Assembly: GCF_004745865.1 (NCBI RefSeq)
Contig: NZ_SRKZ01000006.1
Coordinates: 124,001-188,000 of the forward strand
Origin: Hymenobacter wooponensis
Lineage (GTDB): Bacteria > Bacteroidota > Bacteroidia > Cytophagales > Hymenobacteraceae
Direction of reading: 5' to 3'
Length of the DNA stretch: 64,000 nucleotides
Shown piece by piece: positions 26,186 to 34,701 of this stretch. The stretch's first letter is position 1; the number at the start of each line of letters is the position of its first letter. The position numbers and the translations under genes are program-made. The notes under the pieces were generated by a model. The model ran no database searches, had not been told where the DNA came from, and saw only the letters and a list, made by a program, of their open reading frames with translations.

Positions 26186-26261
26186 GCCTCTTTAGCTCAG
26201 TTGGTAGAGCAGCTCATTCGTAATGAGCAGGTCGTTGGTTCGAGTCCAATAAGGGGCTCCA
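26186..26261 (+). tRNA. tRNA-Thr (anticodon CGT), CCA encoded
   Basis: A complete cloverleaf can be drawn. The acceptor stem GCCTCTT pairs with AAGGGGC, the D arm is in TAGCTCAGTTGGTAGAGC, and the anticodon stem CTCAT/ATGAG carries loop TTCGTAA with anticodon CGT. The T loop is TTCGAGT. The discriminator T and CCA (26259-26261) are in the DNA. The gene is solitary, and its last six bases form the base of the following terminator stem. Confidence 0.95.
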
Positions 26262-26314
26262 AAAAGAGAAGGCCCCGTGTATGTAACATACACGGGGCCT
26301 TCTCTTTTTGGAGC
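26256..26314. terminator. 59-bp perfect palindrome overlapping the tRNA 3' end
   Basis: Arms of 29 bases at 26256-26284 and 26286-26314 are perfectly complementary around one central base. The stem contains an A-run and a T-run at its outer part (CCAAAAAGAGAAGG and CCTTCTCTTTTTGG), so it can end transcription of the tRNA (+) and of the converging gene ending at 26324 (-). Confidence 0.85.
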
Positions 26315-26323
26315 TGTTAGCCC

Positions 26324-27061
26324 TTACAGGTCGCTAGCATAGTCGTCGTCGTAGCTGCGGGTTGCGCCACGATATACAGAGTCGCTGCTGCTATTCCATT
26401 TCGAGTCGCCGCTATTGCTGTTCCACTTCGAGCTGCTGGAGTTGCTATCGGAAGAGCCGCGGTACGAGCGGTAAGTTTCTCCCTTCGATGAGCTGCTCTT
26501 CGAACGCAGTGCCAACCAGCTCAATCCGCTTACTAGCAAGGCGCCACCTACTACTTTTTGCGTGGGCGTGAGCTTATTTACTTGGTCAGCAGCTTTGCTG
26601 CTGAGGTCTTTGATCTGCTGAGGCAGCTGATTCACGTTGATGTTCTTCAGCCACTGCTGTTGGTCTAGCCACGATTTCTGCTGGCCGCCTTGGCTTTGTT
26701 GTCCACCTTGTTTCTGCTCGCTCTGCTGGCTTTGCTGCTGGCTGCCTTGCGCAGAAGAAGCTGAGGCACTGCTATTGCTACCGCCGCTATTGCGCGACGA
26801 AGAGTTCTTATCTGAAGAGGCCGAAGCGCCGCTGTTGCTAGCTCCTTGTGAGCCTTGGTTGGAAGATGAAGCGCTGCTGCCACCTGAGCTTTTGCCGGAG
26901 GCTTGCTGACGGTTGGTTTCCGAGTCCATTGCTGAAGCTGAATTGCCGGGTGCCGGCGTACCAGCAGCCCCTGCCGACATAGGAGCCGCGGAGATATTCT
27001 TATTAGAAGAGTTCGAGTTCTGGTTAGAGCCGTTGTTCGACTGGTTTTGCTTGTTTTCCAT
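26324..27061 (-). CDS. low-complexity Ser/Asn/Gln-rich protein with one membrane helix
   Basis: This 245-residue protein is not recognised. The first 135 residues are almost entirely S, N, Q, G, A and K (for example SSSNQGSQGASNSGASASSD). A short ordered part follows with WLDQQQWLKNINVNQLPQQI and an amphipathic stretch, then one helix VVGGALLVSGLSWLALRS. The tail is again Ser/Asn-rich with repeated KWNS units and ends in acidic DDDYASDL. The layout suggests a membrane-anchored, disordered stress or surface protein, which is inference. Codon use keeps the reading frame clearly GC-like, so it is probably a real gene. Confidence 0.65.
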   Translation of the reverse strand: MENKQNQSNNGSNQNSNSSNKNISAAPMSAGAAGTPAPGNSASAMDSETNRQQASGKSSGGSSASSSNQGSQGASNSGASASSDKNSSSRNSGGSNSSASASSAQGSQQQSQQSEQKQGGQQSQGGQQKSWLDQQQWLKNINVNQLPQQIKDLSSKAADQVNKLTPTQKVVGGALLVSGLSWLALRSKSSSSKGETYRSYRGSSDSNSSSSKWNSNSGDSKWNSSSDSVYRGATRSYDDDYASDL

Positions 27062-27381
27062 GACAGGGAGGGATTTGCGTGATAGAGAAATATCAAAGGC
27101 TGAGCCATATAGCCAACCTACCCCCTATTCGTGAAAACCGGCTAAAAAGTTATATAAAGGCCCAATAAATACATTACACAATCATGGCATACCCCCCTAC
27201 AGCTATTGGCATTAGTGGGCTACAGCGTCATTGATGCGCTTTTTCAGCGAACCAACTTATCACCTCTAACTATTACGACTATCTGTCGATCAAGCGAAGA
27301 TCGATTTACTATATGTAATAAGTAACCGATGGCACATGCTCCTTCCTACTAATAAACTAAGGATGTTGCTTACAACACTGT
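27062..27381. other. 320-bp AT-rich intergenic region
   Basis: This region contains the upstream DNA of the low-complexity gene. I see no gene, no clear -7 element at a usual distance and no strong hairpin. Confidence 0.4.
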
Positions 27382-27750
27382 CTAAGCTCTGCTTCCTTTT
27401 GGAGAGGGGTGCCGCTGTTCAGGAGTAGGCAGGGGCATACCTTGGGCATAAAGCACGGCGTCTCGCTCACCTGCTTCGCGGGCGGCTACTTCAAACGGGA
27501 TGTTATAATAGCCGTGCCGAATCCAGCCTAGTAAGTATCGCCACAAGAAGCCAAAACGGCCATACTGCTTGAACTGGCGAATATGCTCCATCTCGTGCGC
27601 TACCCAGTGTGGATCACGAAGGAATTGTTCTCGGGTAGCCCCACTCAGATGGATGGTATTGCCCAGCACCATGGCCACGCTCTTCGCCTTGAGTTTGGTG
27701 CGAGCCACTCGGGCAAAAGGAGAATTTTCAATGATGCGCGGTAGCTCCAT
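27382..27750 (-). CDS. DUF4157-like protein with HExxH motif
   Basis: The protein of about 122 residues begins MELPRIIENSPFARVARTKL and contains HWVAHEMEHIRQFKQYG, with HEMEH fitting the HExxH zinc-peptidase motif of DUF4157-type proteins. A conserved AREAGERDAV segment follows near residue 95 and may supply the third ligand. The frame extends to a GTG at 27783. ATG at 27750 is preferred because it starts at the conserved part. There is no signal peptide, so it is probably cytoplasmic. Whether it has protease activity is unknown. Confidence 0.75.
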   Translation of the reverse strand: MELPRIIENSPFARVARTKLKAKSVAMVLGNTIHLSGATREQFLRDPHWVAHEMEHIRQFKQYGRFGFLWRYLLGWIRHGYYNIPFEVAAREAGERDAVLYAQGMPLPTPEQRHPSPKGSRA

Positions 27751-28067
27751 ATGGTTGAGTAAAACAGGGCGGAGTATACGCACCTTTTAACCAAGCAGTT
27801 GAGTTTTGATGCTTGATTTTTTCACGATATAGTTGGGCTTTAAGAAGAACTTTTACCTATTTGGGGTACTAAAGTTGGTCATCCCAGATTTTTGGAGCTA
27901 GCTTTAATAATCGGCAGGTTAAACTGTTCAGCTTATCAGGCCGGTAAAAGTTGTTCTTAACACCTCTTACTTTTTTCGTTTTTCAGGTTTCTCGCCTATC
28001 GAAAAAACAGCACGCGTCAGGTTAGCCGGTTGCCCCGGTTACCTATTTTGCCACCTCCCGACGGACA
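27751..28067. other. 317-bp divergent intergenic region
   Basis: This region lies between the DUF4157-like gene (-) and the NlpC/P60 gene (+). Near matches to the -7 element (for example CCTATTTTGCC around 28040) are present but none is exact. No gene is evident. Confidence 0.4.
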
Positions 28068-28679
28068 ATGAAAAACAGCATCCTGTATTGCCTCGCCGCG
28101 GCCTCGATGGTCCTCTCCTTTTTCTTCGAAAGAACACCCGCAACATCCCAGCCTTCTTCGGCTGCCTTAGCCCCTCAGGAAGCCTCCTTCCTCAGCGGTT
28201 TGCTAGACACCGATGATCCGCACTCTAACGTGCTGCGTACTTCTTCTGATTCAACGGAATACAGCAAATACGCGCAGCGCTTGGGCATTGAGCCCAGCTT
28301 TGACGAGAATAAAGACCTTCTGGCTACCGTAGTATCGTGGTTGGGTACCCCCTACCGCTACGGCAGCAACAGCAAAAGCGGCACTGATTGCTCGGGCTTC
28401 GTAACCCGCGTATTTAAAGAGGTATACGGAATTACCCTGCAGCGCAGCTCTCGTTCTATGTTTGAGAATGTGAAGCACGTGCAGAAGGATGAAATGCAGA
28501 CCGGCGACTTGGTATTCTTCCGTCGCGGCCCCGGCCAACCCATCTACCACGTTGGCATTTACCTGAAAGATGGCAAGTTTGCTCACTCCGCTTGTGGTGG
28601 TGGCGTAATGGTTAGCTCCCTGAACCAGGCCTACTATAGCCGCAATTTCTACGCCGCTGGCCGCGTTGAGAACAACTAG
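28068..28679 (+). CDS. NlpC/P60 family cell-wall hydrolase
   Basis: The 203-residue protein has an N-terminal hydrophobic signal-like segment, a linker, and a C40 peptidase domain from about residue 85. The catalytic cysteine is in GTDCSGFVTRVF, the catalytic histidine in IYHVGIYL, and the third polar residue is His in KFAHSACGGG. Motifs TPYRYGSNS and QTGDLVFFRR are typical. Such enzymes cut D-Glu-diaminopimelate bonds in peptidoglycan peptides in the periplasm. It stands alone and is followed by a strong terminator. Confidence 0.92.
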   Translation: MKNSILYCLAAASMVLSFFFERTPATSQPSSAALAPQEASFLSGLLDTDDPHSNVLRTSSDSTEYSKYAQRLGIEPSFDENKDLLATVVSWLGTPYRYGSNSKSGTDCSGFVTRVFKEVYGITLQRSSRSMFENVKHVQKDEMQTGDLVFFRRGPGQPIYHVGIYLKDGKFAHSACGGGVMVSSLNQAYYSRNFYAAGRVENN

Positions 28680-28710
28680 TCCGCTTGCACTCTGATGCAT
28701 ATTCTACAGA

Positions 28711-28740
28711 AGCCTCATTCTCCGGAATGAGGCTTTTTTT
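28711..28740 (+). terminator. intrinsic terminator of the NlpC/P60 gene
   Basis: The stem AGCCTCATT / AATGAGGCT (28711-28719 and 28725-28733) has a 5-base loop and is followed by a run of T. Confidence 0.88.
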
Positions 28741-28851
28741 GTGCAGTTTTGCCTCACAACGCTCGAAAACTATTTCGGCCTGAAACAGTATAGCAAAGCG
28801 CTAGTCATCTGCTGATGACCTTCCCTTTTTCTCTCCCTACTGCTTACTCAT

Positions 28852-29511
28852 ATGGCTAACGAAACTCCTAAAGGCGAAAACATTGCCTCCTCGCCCCTCT
28901 TCAAGAAATTTGTAGGCAAAGCCGAAGAATACATCAAGAAGCCTACGCGCATGAAGCAACTGCTCAATGACGCGTATCAGAAGGCTAGCGAAAAAAATGA
29001 TGTAGGCTCACTGGCACAAGAGGCCTGGGAAACTCTGCAAACTCTTTTCCGCCTCATTCGCACCTCCATTTCGGGTGAGTACACTGGCCTACCCACCAGC
29101 ACGGTAGTAGCGGCCGTAGCCGTAACCATCTATTTCCTGAGCCCAATTGACCTGATTCCGGACTTTATTCCGGTGCTAGGCCTATTGGATGATGTAGCGC
29201 TGGTAGCTTGGTTCAGCACTACCATCAAAGAAGAACTCGACAAGTTTGCAGAGTGGGAGAAAACCCGCCCTACCGTAGTAGAAGATGAGGAGCCGGTTAC
29301 CGCTTCTGCCTCTACTGCTTCTACCTCCCATATTACGCCCGTAGAAACGCCTGACGCCGCCCGCCCTACGGCCGCTAACGCCGACAGAGAAGCCGCTGAA
29401 GCTAAACTGCATGCTGACACGGCTGCCAATACCACAGATAGCAGCCGCGAACCTAACACAACTTCCGAATCGCGGCCGAGCGGTGGCAACCCCGGCGGTA
29501 ATGTTCGCTAG
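28852..29511 (+). CDS. YkvA family (DUF1232) membrane protein
   Basis: The 219-residue protein carries the DUF1232 signature IYFLSPIDLIPDFIPVLGLL followed by DDVALVAWF at about residues 95-125, where two short helices cross or enter the membrane. An N-terminal helical region (KFVGKAEEYIKKPTRMKQLL) precedes it. The last 75 residues are a low-complexity Ala/Thr/Glu tail, probably disordered. The family's molecular role is not established. It has its own upstream region and shares a bidirectional terminator with the next, converging gene. Confidence 0.88.
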   Translation: MANETPKGENIASSPLFKKFVGKAEEYIKKPTRMKQLLNDAYQKASEKNDVGSLAQEAWETLQTLFRLIRTSISGEYTGLPTSTVVAAVAVTIYFLSPIDLIPDFIPVLGLLDDVALVAWFSTTIKEELDKFAEWEKTRPTVVEDEEPVTASASTASTSHITPVETPDAARPTAANADREAAEAKLHADTAANTTDSSREPNTTSESRPSGGNPGGNVR

Positions 29512-29528
29512 GCCCCTACCAGCCAAAC

Positions 29529-29564
29529 AAAAAAGGCCCGGAACTTAGGTTCTGGGCCTTTTTT
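29529..29564. terminator. bidirectional terminator
   Basis: The stem GGCCCGGAAC / GTTCTGGGCC (29535-29544 and 29549-29558, one G-T pair) has loop TTAG, with A6 before and T6 after it. It serves the YkvA-like gene (+) and the acyl-carrier-like gene (-). Confidence 0.85.
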
Positions 29565-29593
29565 GTTGAGGTATTACTACGATGGCTGTGGCT

Positions 29594-29854
29594 CTAGGCC
29601 GCCTTGGCGTGCGAGGCTACATAGTTTACAAAGTCACCCACGGTAGCGAGGGGAACCTCATCGGGGATGACAATGTGAAAGTTACGCTCCAGCTCCAGAA
29701 TAATATCTACCACATCAACCGTGTCGAAGCCCAGCTCGTTGCTGAGGCTGCTCCCGATACGCAGGCGCCGAGCTTTAATAGCCTTACGCTTGCTGATAAT
29801 CCGCAGTACTTGCTGCTCAATAGTTTTGGATGGGGAAGTCGTCGAAATGTTCAT
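29594..29854 (-). CDS. acyl-carrier-protein-like protein with Thr at the prosthetic-group site
   Basis: Starting at ATG 29854, the 86-residue protein has the four-helix acyl carrier fold: IEQQVLRIISKRKAI, SLSNELGFDTVDVVDIILE, LERNFHIVIPDEV and TVGDFVNYVA. In ordinary acyl carrier proteins helix II begins with D-S-L, the serine carrying phosphopantetheine. Here it reads FDTVDVV, with an ACG threonine codon. It may therefore not be modified in the usual way, or it may belong to a non-canonical carrier-like family. No fatty acid or polyketide genes are adjacent. The longer frame to 29959 has no similarity. A CACTCC...GGAGTG hairpin lies upstream at about 29911-29937. Confidence 0.8.
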   Translation of the reverse strand: MNISTTSPSKTIEQQVLRIISKRKAIKARRLRIGSSLSNELGFDTVDVVDIILELERNFHIVIPDEVPLATVGDFVNYVASHAKAA

Positions 29855-29978
29855 AGGAGAAACGACAAAGAACGAGGTACTAGATGAGAGCGGGCGGTGG
29901 TCCTGACACTCCCCCGCCCTTCGGGCGAAGGAGTGCCAATGCCTGCAATTCGGTTGCAAGCTCCACCTAAAAATTTAC

Positions 29979-32900
29979 TTAGTATTCAGCTAATACTGGC
30001 GGACGAGCAGCTTCGACTTCGGTGTCGTTAGGAGCCTCATCTTTCTTCAAGCGCAGCTTCAGGCTTTCGCTCAGCAGATACATTACAGGTACTACTAACA
30101 GCGTAATAGCCGTCGCAAATACTAGACCGAAGATGATAGTCCAGGCCAGTGGGCCCCAGAACACTACCGATTCACCACCGATGAAGAAGTGGGGGTTACC
30201 GGAAGCAAACAGCTCATAGAAGTCGATATTCAGACCGATAGCCAGCGGAATCAGACCCAGCGTAGCGGCCGTGGCCGTTAGGATTACCGGGTTGAGACGA
30301 GTGCGGCCCGCTAGCACAATGGCTTCGCGCAGCGGCATACCTTGAGCCCGTAGAATGTCCGTGAATTCTACCAGCAGAATACCGTTTTTCACCACAATAC
30401 CGGCCAGGGCAATGATACCTACCCCGGTCATTACAATGGAGATGTTCATGCCCGTGATGGCCAAGCCCCAGAACACGCCCGCAATGGAGAACAGTACCTC
30501 AGAGAGGATGATAACCGGCTTGCTGAACGAGTTGAACTGCGTTACCAGAATCAGGAAGATAAGAGCTAGAGCACCTAGGCCAGCCATGGGCAGGAAGTCG
30601 GTAGTTTCTTTCTGGTCTTCCTCAGCACCACCCATCTTGATGGTATAGCCGGCCGGCGTGGGAAATGACTTAAGCGCGGTGCGGATGTTGGCTACCACAT
30701 CGGGGCCAGTGTAGCCGTTGAGCACGTTAGACGAGATGGTGATAACCCGCTTGGTGTCTTTGCGCCGGATACCGCCGTAGGTGGAGCCATAGCTTACCTG
30801 GGCAATAGACGAAATAGGCACTTGGCGTACAGCTCCAGTAGCATCGCGGAAGGTTAGCGGGGAGTTGATGATGGCATCTACATCGTTGCGGTACGGTTTG
30901 GCGTAGCGCACCTGCACGGGATACTCATCGTCGGGGGTTTTGAATTTGCTGGCCTCCGAGCCGTAGATAGCCGTCCGCACTTCCAAACCAATCTGGCCGG
31001 TGCTGATGCCTTCCCGGTTAGCGCGGGTACGGTCGATGTTCACGGCAATTTCGGGGTTCCGGTCTTCCAGGTTGGAACGCAGGGCCTCCACACCGCCAAT
31101 GTTGAGCGAATCAACGTAGCGGGTTACTTTCTTCGAAAGCTTAGCCAGCGTGGGGTAATCGTCGCCGATAACCTCGATGGCAATAGGCTTCTGCTGGGGT
31201 GGGCCACTAGCCTCCTGGTCAACCGAAATTTCGGCGCCAGGAATGCCTTTCACCGCTTCCCGGATTTTATCCATGTAAGTGCCGGTAGTTGGACCGGTCC
31301 GGTCGCTGAGCTCCTTAAATGCCACGGCTACCTTACCCATGTTCGACATGGCCGTACCGCTAGACGAAGACGCGTCGCTGGGGTCACCGGCACCGATGGC
31401 TACGTTAGTTATCACCGATTCTACGTCAGGGTTGTTGCGGCCAATAACACCGTAGATGCGGTTTTCCAGCACTTTCGTAATAGAGTCCGTTACCTCTACA
31501 CGGGTACCCACCGGCATCTTCAGATAGGTGTAGATGAATTTGGGGTCACCTTTAGGGAAGAAGTCTACTTTGGGCCCGCGGGCACCAATGGCCACAAACG
31601 AGCCAATGAACAGCACAATCACACCGATCATCACGAGGGCAGGATGCCCAATGGCCCACCGCACCAGGCTGGCGTAGCCGTTCTGAAACTTCGGTAGTGC
31701 GCGCGTCTGGAACCAGGCAATCATCTTCACCAGCACGAATTTATCGAGCAGGATAAATCCAGCCAGAGCCAAGCAGATGTTGCCGATAAAGTGGCCCATT
31801 AGGCCGCTGGTTTGTCCTTCCGGGCCCACCTCAGGGGTAGCACCGAAGGCCAGCACGTTGAACAGAATGCCTAGCACCACCAGTACGCCAACTGCAATAG
31901 TTAGGCCTCTAGTCAGCTTTGGCTTGCTGTGCAGATCTTCTTCGAAGTGCTCTTCACGCTCCATGAAGCTCACAGCAAATACCGGGTTCATGATGAAGGC
32001 TACTACCAGTGACGACATCAGGGTGATGATGAGCGTTACGGGCAGGTAGTACATGAACGAACCCACAATACCGGGCCAGAACATGAGGGGCACGAAGGGA
32101 GCAACCGTAGTAAGCGTACCAGCCAATACCGGAACAAACACCTCACCAGCGGCAAATTTAGCGGCCTTCTCGGTGCTCAGTTCAGGGTGCTCATGCAGCA
32201 GGCGGTGCGTGTTTTCGATTACCACAATGGCGTCGTCCACTACAATACCCAGTGCCAGCAGGAAAGCGAAGAGCACAATCATGTTCAGCGAGAAGTCGAA
32301 GCCTGGAATAATCAGGAAGGCCAGGAACATCGAAATCGGCACCGACAGGCCTACGAACATAGCGTTGGTAGTGCCCATGAAGAACAGCAGGATGGCCGTT
32401 ACCAGCAGGAAGCCGATAACAATAGTATTGATCAGGTCGTGCAGAGTAACGCGGGTATCGTTGGAGGTGTCGCCGGTTACGGTCACTTTTAACTCCTTGG
32501 GTAGCGTTTTCTCCGATTCAGCAATGAGCGCCTTGATCTTGTCAGAGGCGTCAATCAGGTTTTCACCTTGGCGCTTTACTACGTTCAGAGTGATGGCGGG
32601 CTTGCCATCAAGACGGGCATACGATTCCCGGTCTTTAAAGCCATCCTCTACCGTGGCAATATCACCGAGGCGCACGGCCGCGCCATTGAGGTTCTTCACC
32701 TGAATGTCGGCAATGTCCTCAGCGCGCACGTACTGGCCAGCCACGCGTACGGCCCGCTTCTGAGAGCCCACATCAACAGAACCGCCCGAGATAGTTACGT
32801 TTTCGCGAGCAATGGCATTGCTGATATCCGAGAAGCCCAAGCGCGAGGCCCGGAGCTTGTTTAGGTCCACGTCCACGTTTACTTGCTGGTCGAGTGCACC

Positions 32901-33449
32901 CACAATATCTACGCGGGTAATTTCGGGCAAGGCCTCAATCTTATCCTGGAAGTCGTCGGCGTACTTCTTGAGCTGCACTGCCGGCAGGTTACCGCTCAAG
33001 TTCACGAACATGATGGGCTGCTCTGAGATGTTGATTTCCTTCACCGTAGGCGGCGAGGGCAAATCATTGGGCAACTCAGGGGCGGCCTTATCCACAGCGT
33101 CTTTCACCAGCTGCTTGGCATACTGCACGTCCACGCCCGAGTTGAACTCGATGTCAACGATACAGTAGTCCTGGTTGGAAGTGGAGTTGATTTTCTTCAC
33201 CCCGTTTACGCTTTTCAGCTCCTTTTCGAGCTGGCGTGTCACTAGGTTCTCAATGTCGGCCGGCGAGGTACCAGGGTAAATGGTAGCCACGATGATGCGC
33301 GGGATTACGATGTCGGGGAATTTCTCTTTGCCCAGCTTGATGTAGGCAAAAATCCCCGCCACGCACAGCAGCACCGTGATGATGTAAATGCTGGTTTTGT
33401 TATTGATGGACCAACTGGTTGGCCCAAACTCTTTCTCTAAATCCTGCAT
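29979..33449 (-). CDS. RND efflux transporter permease subunit
   Basis: This inner-membrane, proton-driven pump protein is the last gene of a TetR-TolC-MFP-RND operon. It shows the AcrB/CzcA fold: N-terminal helix (YIITVLLCVAGIFAYIKLGK), periplasmic porter domains, the TM4 proton-relay motif GIVVDDAIVVIENTHR, and a second half ending GIVVKNGILLVEFTD and TRLNPVILTATAATLGLIPL. At 1156 residues it is about 100 longer than AcrB. The extra part is an insert with two hydrophobic segments at about residues 510-590 (GLTIAVGVLVVLGILFNVLA and NICLALAGFILLDKFVLVKM). The substrate is unknown; the VDDAIVV motif does not decide between metals and drugs. Confidence 0.94.
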   Translation of the reverse strand: MQDLEKEFGPTSWSINNKTSIYIITVLLCVAGIFAYIKLGKEKFPDIVIPRIIVATIYPGTSPADIENLVTRQLEKELKSVNGVKKINSTSNQDYCIVDIEFNSGVDVQYAKQLVKDAVDKAAPELPNDLPSPPTVKEINISEQPIMFVNLSGNLPAVQLKKYADDFQDKIEALPEITRVDIVGALDQQVNVDVDLNKLRASRLGFSDISNAIARENVTISGGSVDVGSQKRAVRVAGQYVRAEDIADIQVKNLNGAAVRLGDIATVEDGFKDRESYARLDGKPAITLNVVKRQGENLIDASDKIKALIAESEKTLPKELKVTVTGDTSNDTRVTLHDLINTIVIGFLLVTAILLFFMGTTNAMFVGLSVPISMFLAFLIIPGFDFSLNMIVLFAFLLALGIVVDDAIVVIENTHRLLHEHPELSTEKAAKFAAGEVFVPVLAGTLTTVAPFVPLMFWPGIVGSFMYYLPVTLIITLMSSLVVAFIMNPVFAVSFMEREEHFEEDLHSKPKLTRGLTIAVGVLVVLGILFNVLAFGATPEVGPEGQTSGLMGHFIGNICLALAGFILLDKFVLVKMIAWFQTRALPKFQNGYASLVRWAIGHPALVMIGVIVLFIGSFVAIGARGPKVDFFPKGDPKFIYTYLKMPVGTRVEVTDSITKVLENRIYGVIGRNNPDVESVITNVAIGAGDPSDASSSSGTAMSNMGKVAVAFKELSDRTGPTTGTYMDKIREAVKGIPGAEISVDQEASGPPQQKPIAIEVIGDDYPTLAKLSKKVTRYVDSLNIGGVEALRSNLEDRNPEIAVNIDRTRANREGISTGQIGLEVRTAIYGSEASKFKTPDDEYPVQVRYAKPYRNDVDAIINSPLTFRDATGAVRQVPISSIAQVSYGSTYGGIRRKDTKRVITISSNVLNGYTGPDVVANIRTALKSFPTPAGYTIKMGGAEEDQKETTDFLPMAGLGALALIFLILVTQFNSFSKPVIILSEVLFSIAGVFWGLAITGMNISIVMTGVGIIALAGIVVKNGILLVEFTDILRAQGMPLREAIVLAGRTRLNPVILTATAATLGLIPLAIGLNIDFYELFASGNPHFFIGGESVVFWGPLAWTIIFGLVFATAITLLVVPVMYLLSESLKLRLKKDEAPNDTEVEAARPPVLAEY

Positions 33450-33480
33450 GGCTTTGATTCTTGACGTTAAGTAACGCTGG

Positions 33481-34602
33481 TTACAGCGTCACTATTTGGC
33501 CTTCGTTCAGGGTTTGGTAGCCGGCTGAAATCACCTGGTCGCCGGGTTGGAGGCCGCTGGTCACTTCCACCTTACCGTTATAAGTGTTACCGGTCTGGAT
33601 GACCCGCTTGGTAGCCACTTTTTGGTTGCCTTTGTTGCTCACTACCAGTACGTAGCTATTTTGCTCGTCTTTCTGCACCAGGTCTACGGGTAGTACGGTG
33701 GCGTTCTGACGGTCGTAGTTCTGGATGCGCACATTGGCCACCATGTTGGGGCGCAACTGGCTAGCCTTGTTGCTATTCAGACGCAACTCCGTGGTGAAGG
33801 TGCGGCTGGTGGGGTTAATGGTGCTGGATACTACCCGCACTGTAGCAGGAAGCTCCTCGGCACCCAGGTCCGGGATGGTTACCAGGGCTTTGTCGCCGGC
33901 TTTGATGCGCGAAGCGTAGGCCTCTGAAACATCAGCCAAGATTTTACCCGTACCGCTGCTGCTGAGCAGCCGCACCACCGGGGCACCAGGGGCTACAGTT
34001 TCACCCAGCTTGGGCAGTACGTCATCTACGGTGCCGGCAAAGGGTGCCACCACGCTATAGAGGGCGCGCTGCTGGTTTAAAGAAGCCAGGTTACGCTGCA
34101 GGGCCTGATAGTTGTTCTTGGCCTGCAGATATTGAATCTCAGTTCCAATTTCCTGTTTCCAGAGGCGATCCTGCTTTTCATACACCACGCGAGCCAGATC
34201 CATACGGGTGCGCAGCTCGGCAATACTGGCGTCAAGCACGGAGGCATCCACAGTAGCCAAGGTCTGGCCTTTCCGAACTTGGTCACCGCGCTGCACGCGC
34301 AAGCTAGTGAGCGTACCAGCGGCACGGGCCGCTACGTTGGCATTCTGGTCGAAATCAACGCGACCTTGCAGCTCTAAATAGCTCTTGAAGCTCTCGGGAG
34401 CCACTTTAATCACCGATACTGGGGTAGTCTGGGCGGCCGCACCCTCGGCCTTAGCGCCGGTTTTGGCTTCCAAATCGGCAATTTTTGCCTGATTGGCGGC
34501 CTGTTCTTTCTTCAACTGAGCCAACTCAGCTTTGGGGTCTTTTTCACCGCAGGCGGTTAACAGGCCCAGAGTTAGGAGTAAGGCAGAGGCAGCGTATTTC
34601 AT
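33481..34602 (-). CDS. RND membrane fusion protein (HlyD/AcrA family), lipoprotein
   Basis: Starting at ATG 34602, the 373-residue protein has a lipoprotein signal (LLLTLGLLTACGEK). A coiled coil (KAELAQLKKEQAANQAKIAD) follows, then the split lipoyl domain (AARAAGTLTSLRVQRGDQVR and VVAPFAGTVDDVLPKLGETV) around an alpha-hairpin, a beta-barrel domain and a membrane-proximal domain ending in GLQPGDQVISAGYQTLNEG. It links the pump to the outer-membrane channel. It lies 31 bases before the pump gene. The frame upstream to 34647 lacks a signal and is discarded. Confidence 0.93.
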   Translation of the reverse strand: MKYAASALLLTLGLLTACGEKDPKAELAQLKKEQAANQAKIADLEAKTGAKAEGAAAQTTPVSVIKVAPESFKSYLELQGRVDFDQNANVAARAAGTLTSLRVQRGDQVRKGQTLATVDASVLDASIAELRTRMDLARVVYEKQDRLWKQEIGTEIQYLQAKNNYQALQRNLASLNQQRALYSVVAPFAGTVDDVLPKLGETVAPGAPVVRLLSSSGTGKILADVSEAYASRIKAGDKALVTIPDLGAEELPATVRVVSSTINPTSRTFTTELRLNSNKASQLRPNMVANVRIQNYDRQNATVLPVDLVQKDEQNSYVLVVSNKGNQKVATKRVIQTGNTYNGKVEVTSGLQPGDQVISAGYQTLNEGQIVTL

Positions 34603-34629
34603 GATAGAAACGAGTAGCAAGGAGTTTTG

Positions 34630-34697
34630 AGCTAGAAGAGAATACATGTAGTCGGCCGTTCAGGAGGTGGCTTCTAGCACCCAGCTCCCGGCTTCTG
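34630..34697. repeat. intergenic hairpin of the AGCTTCTAGCTCC word family
   Basis: Arms GCTAGAAG (34631-34638) and CTTCTAGC (34671-34678) enclose a 32-base loop, followed by CCAGCTCCCGGCTTCTGG. The words match the hairpin between atpF and atpH at 61361-61439. Confidence 0.5.
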
Positions 34698-34701
34698 GTC
34701 C

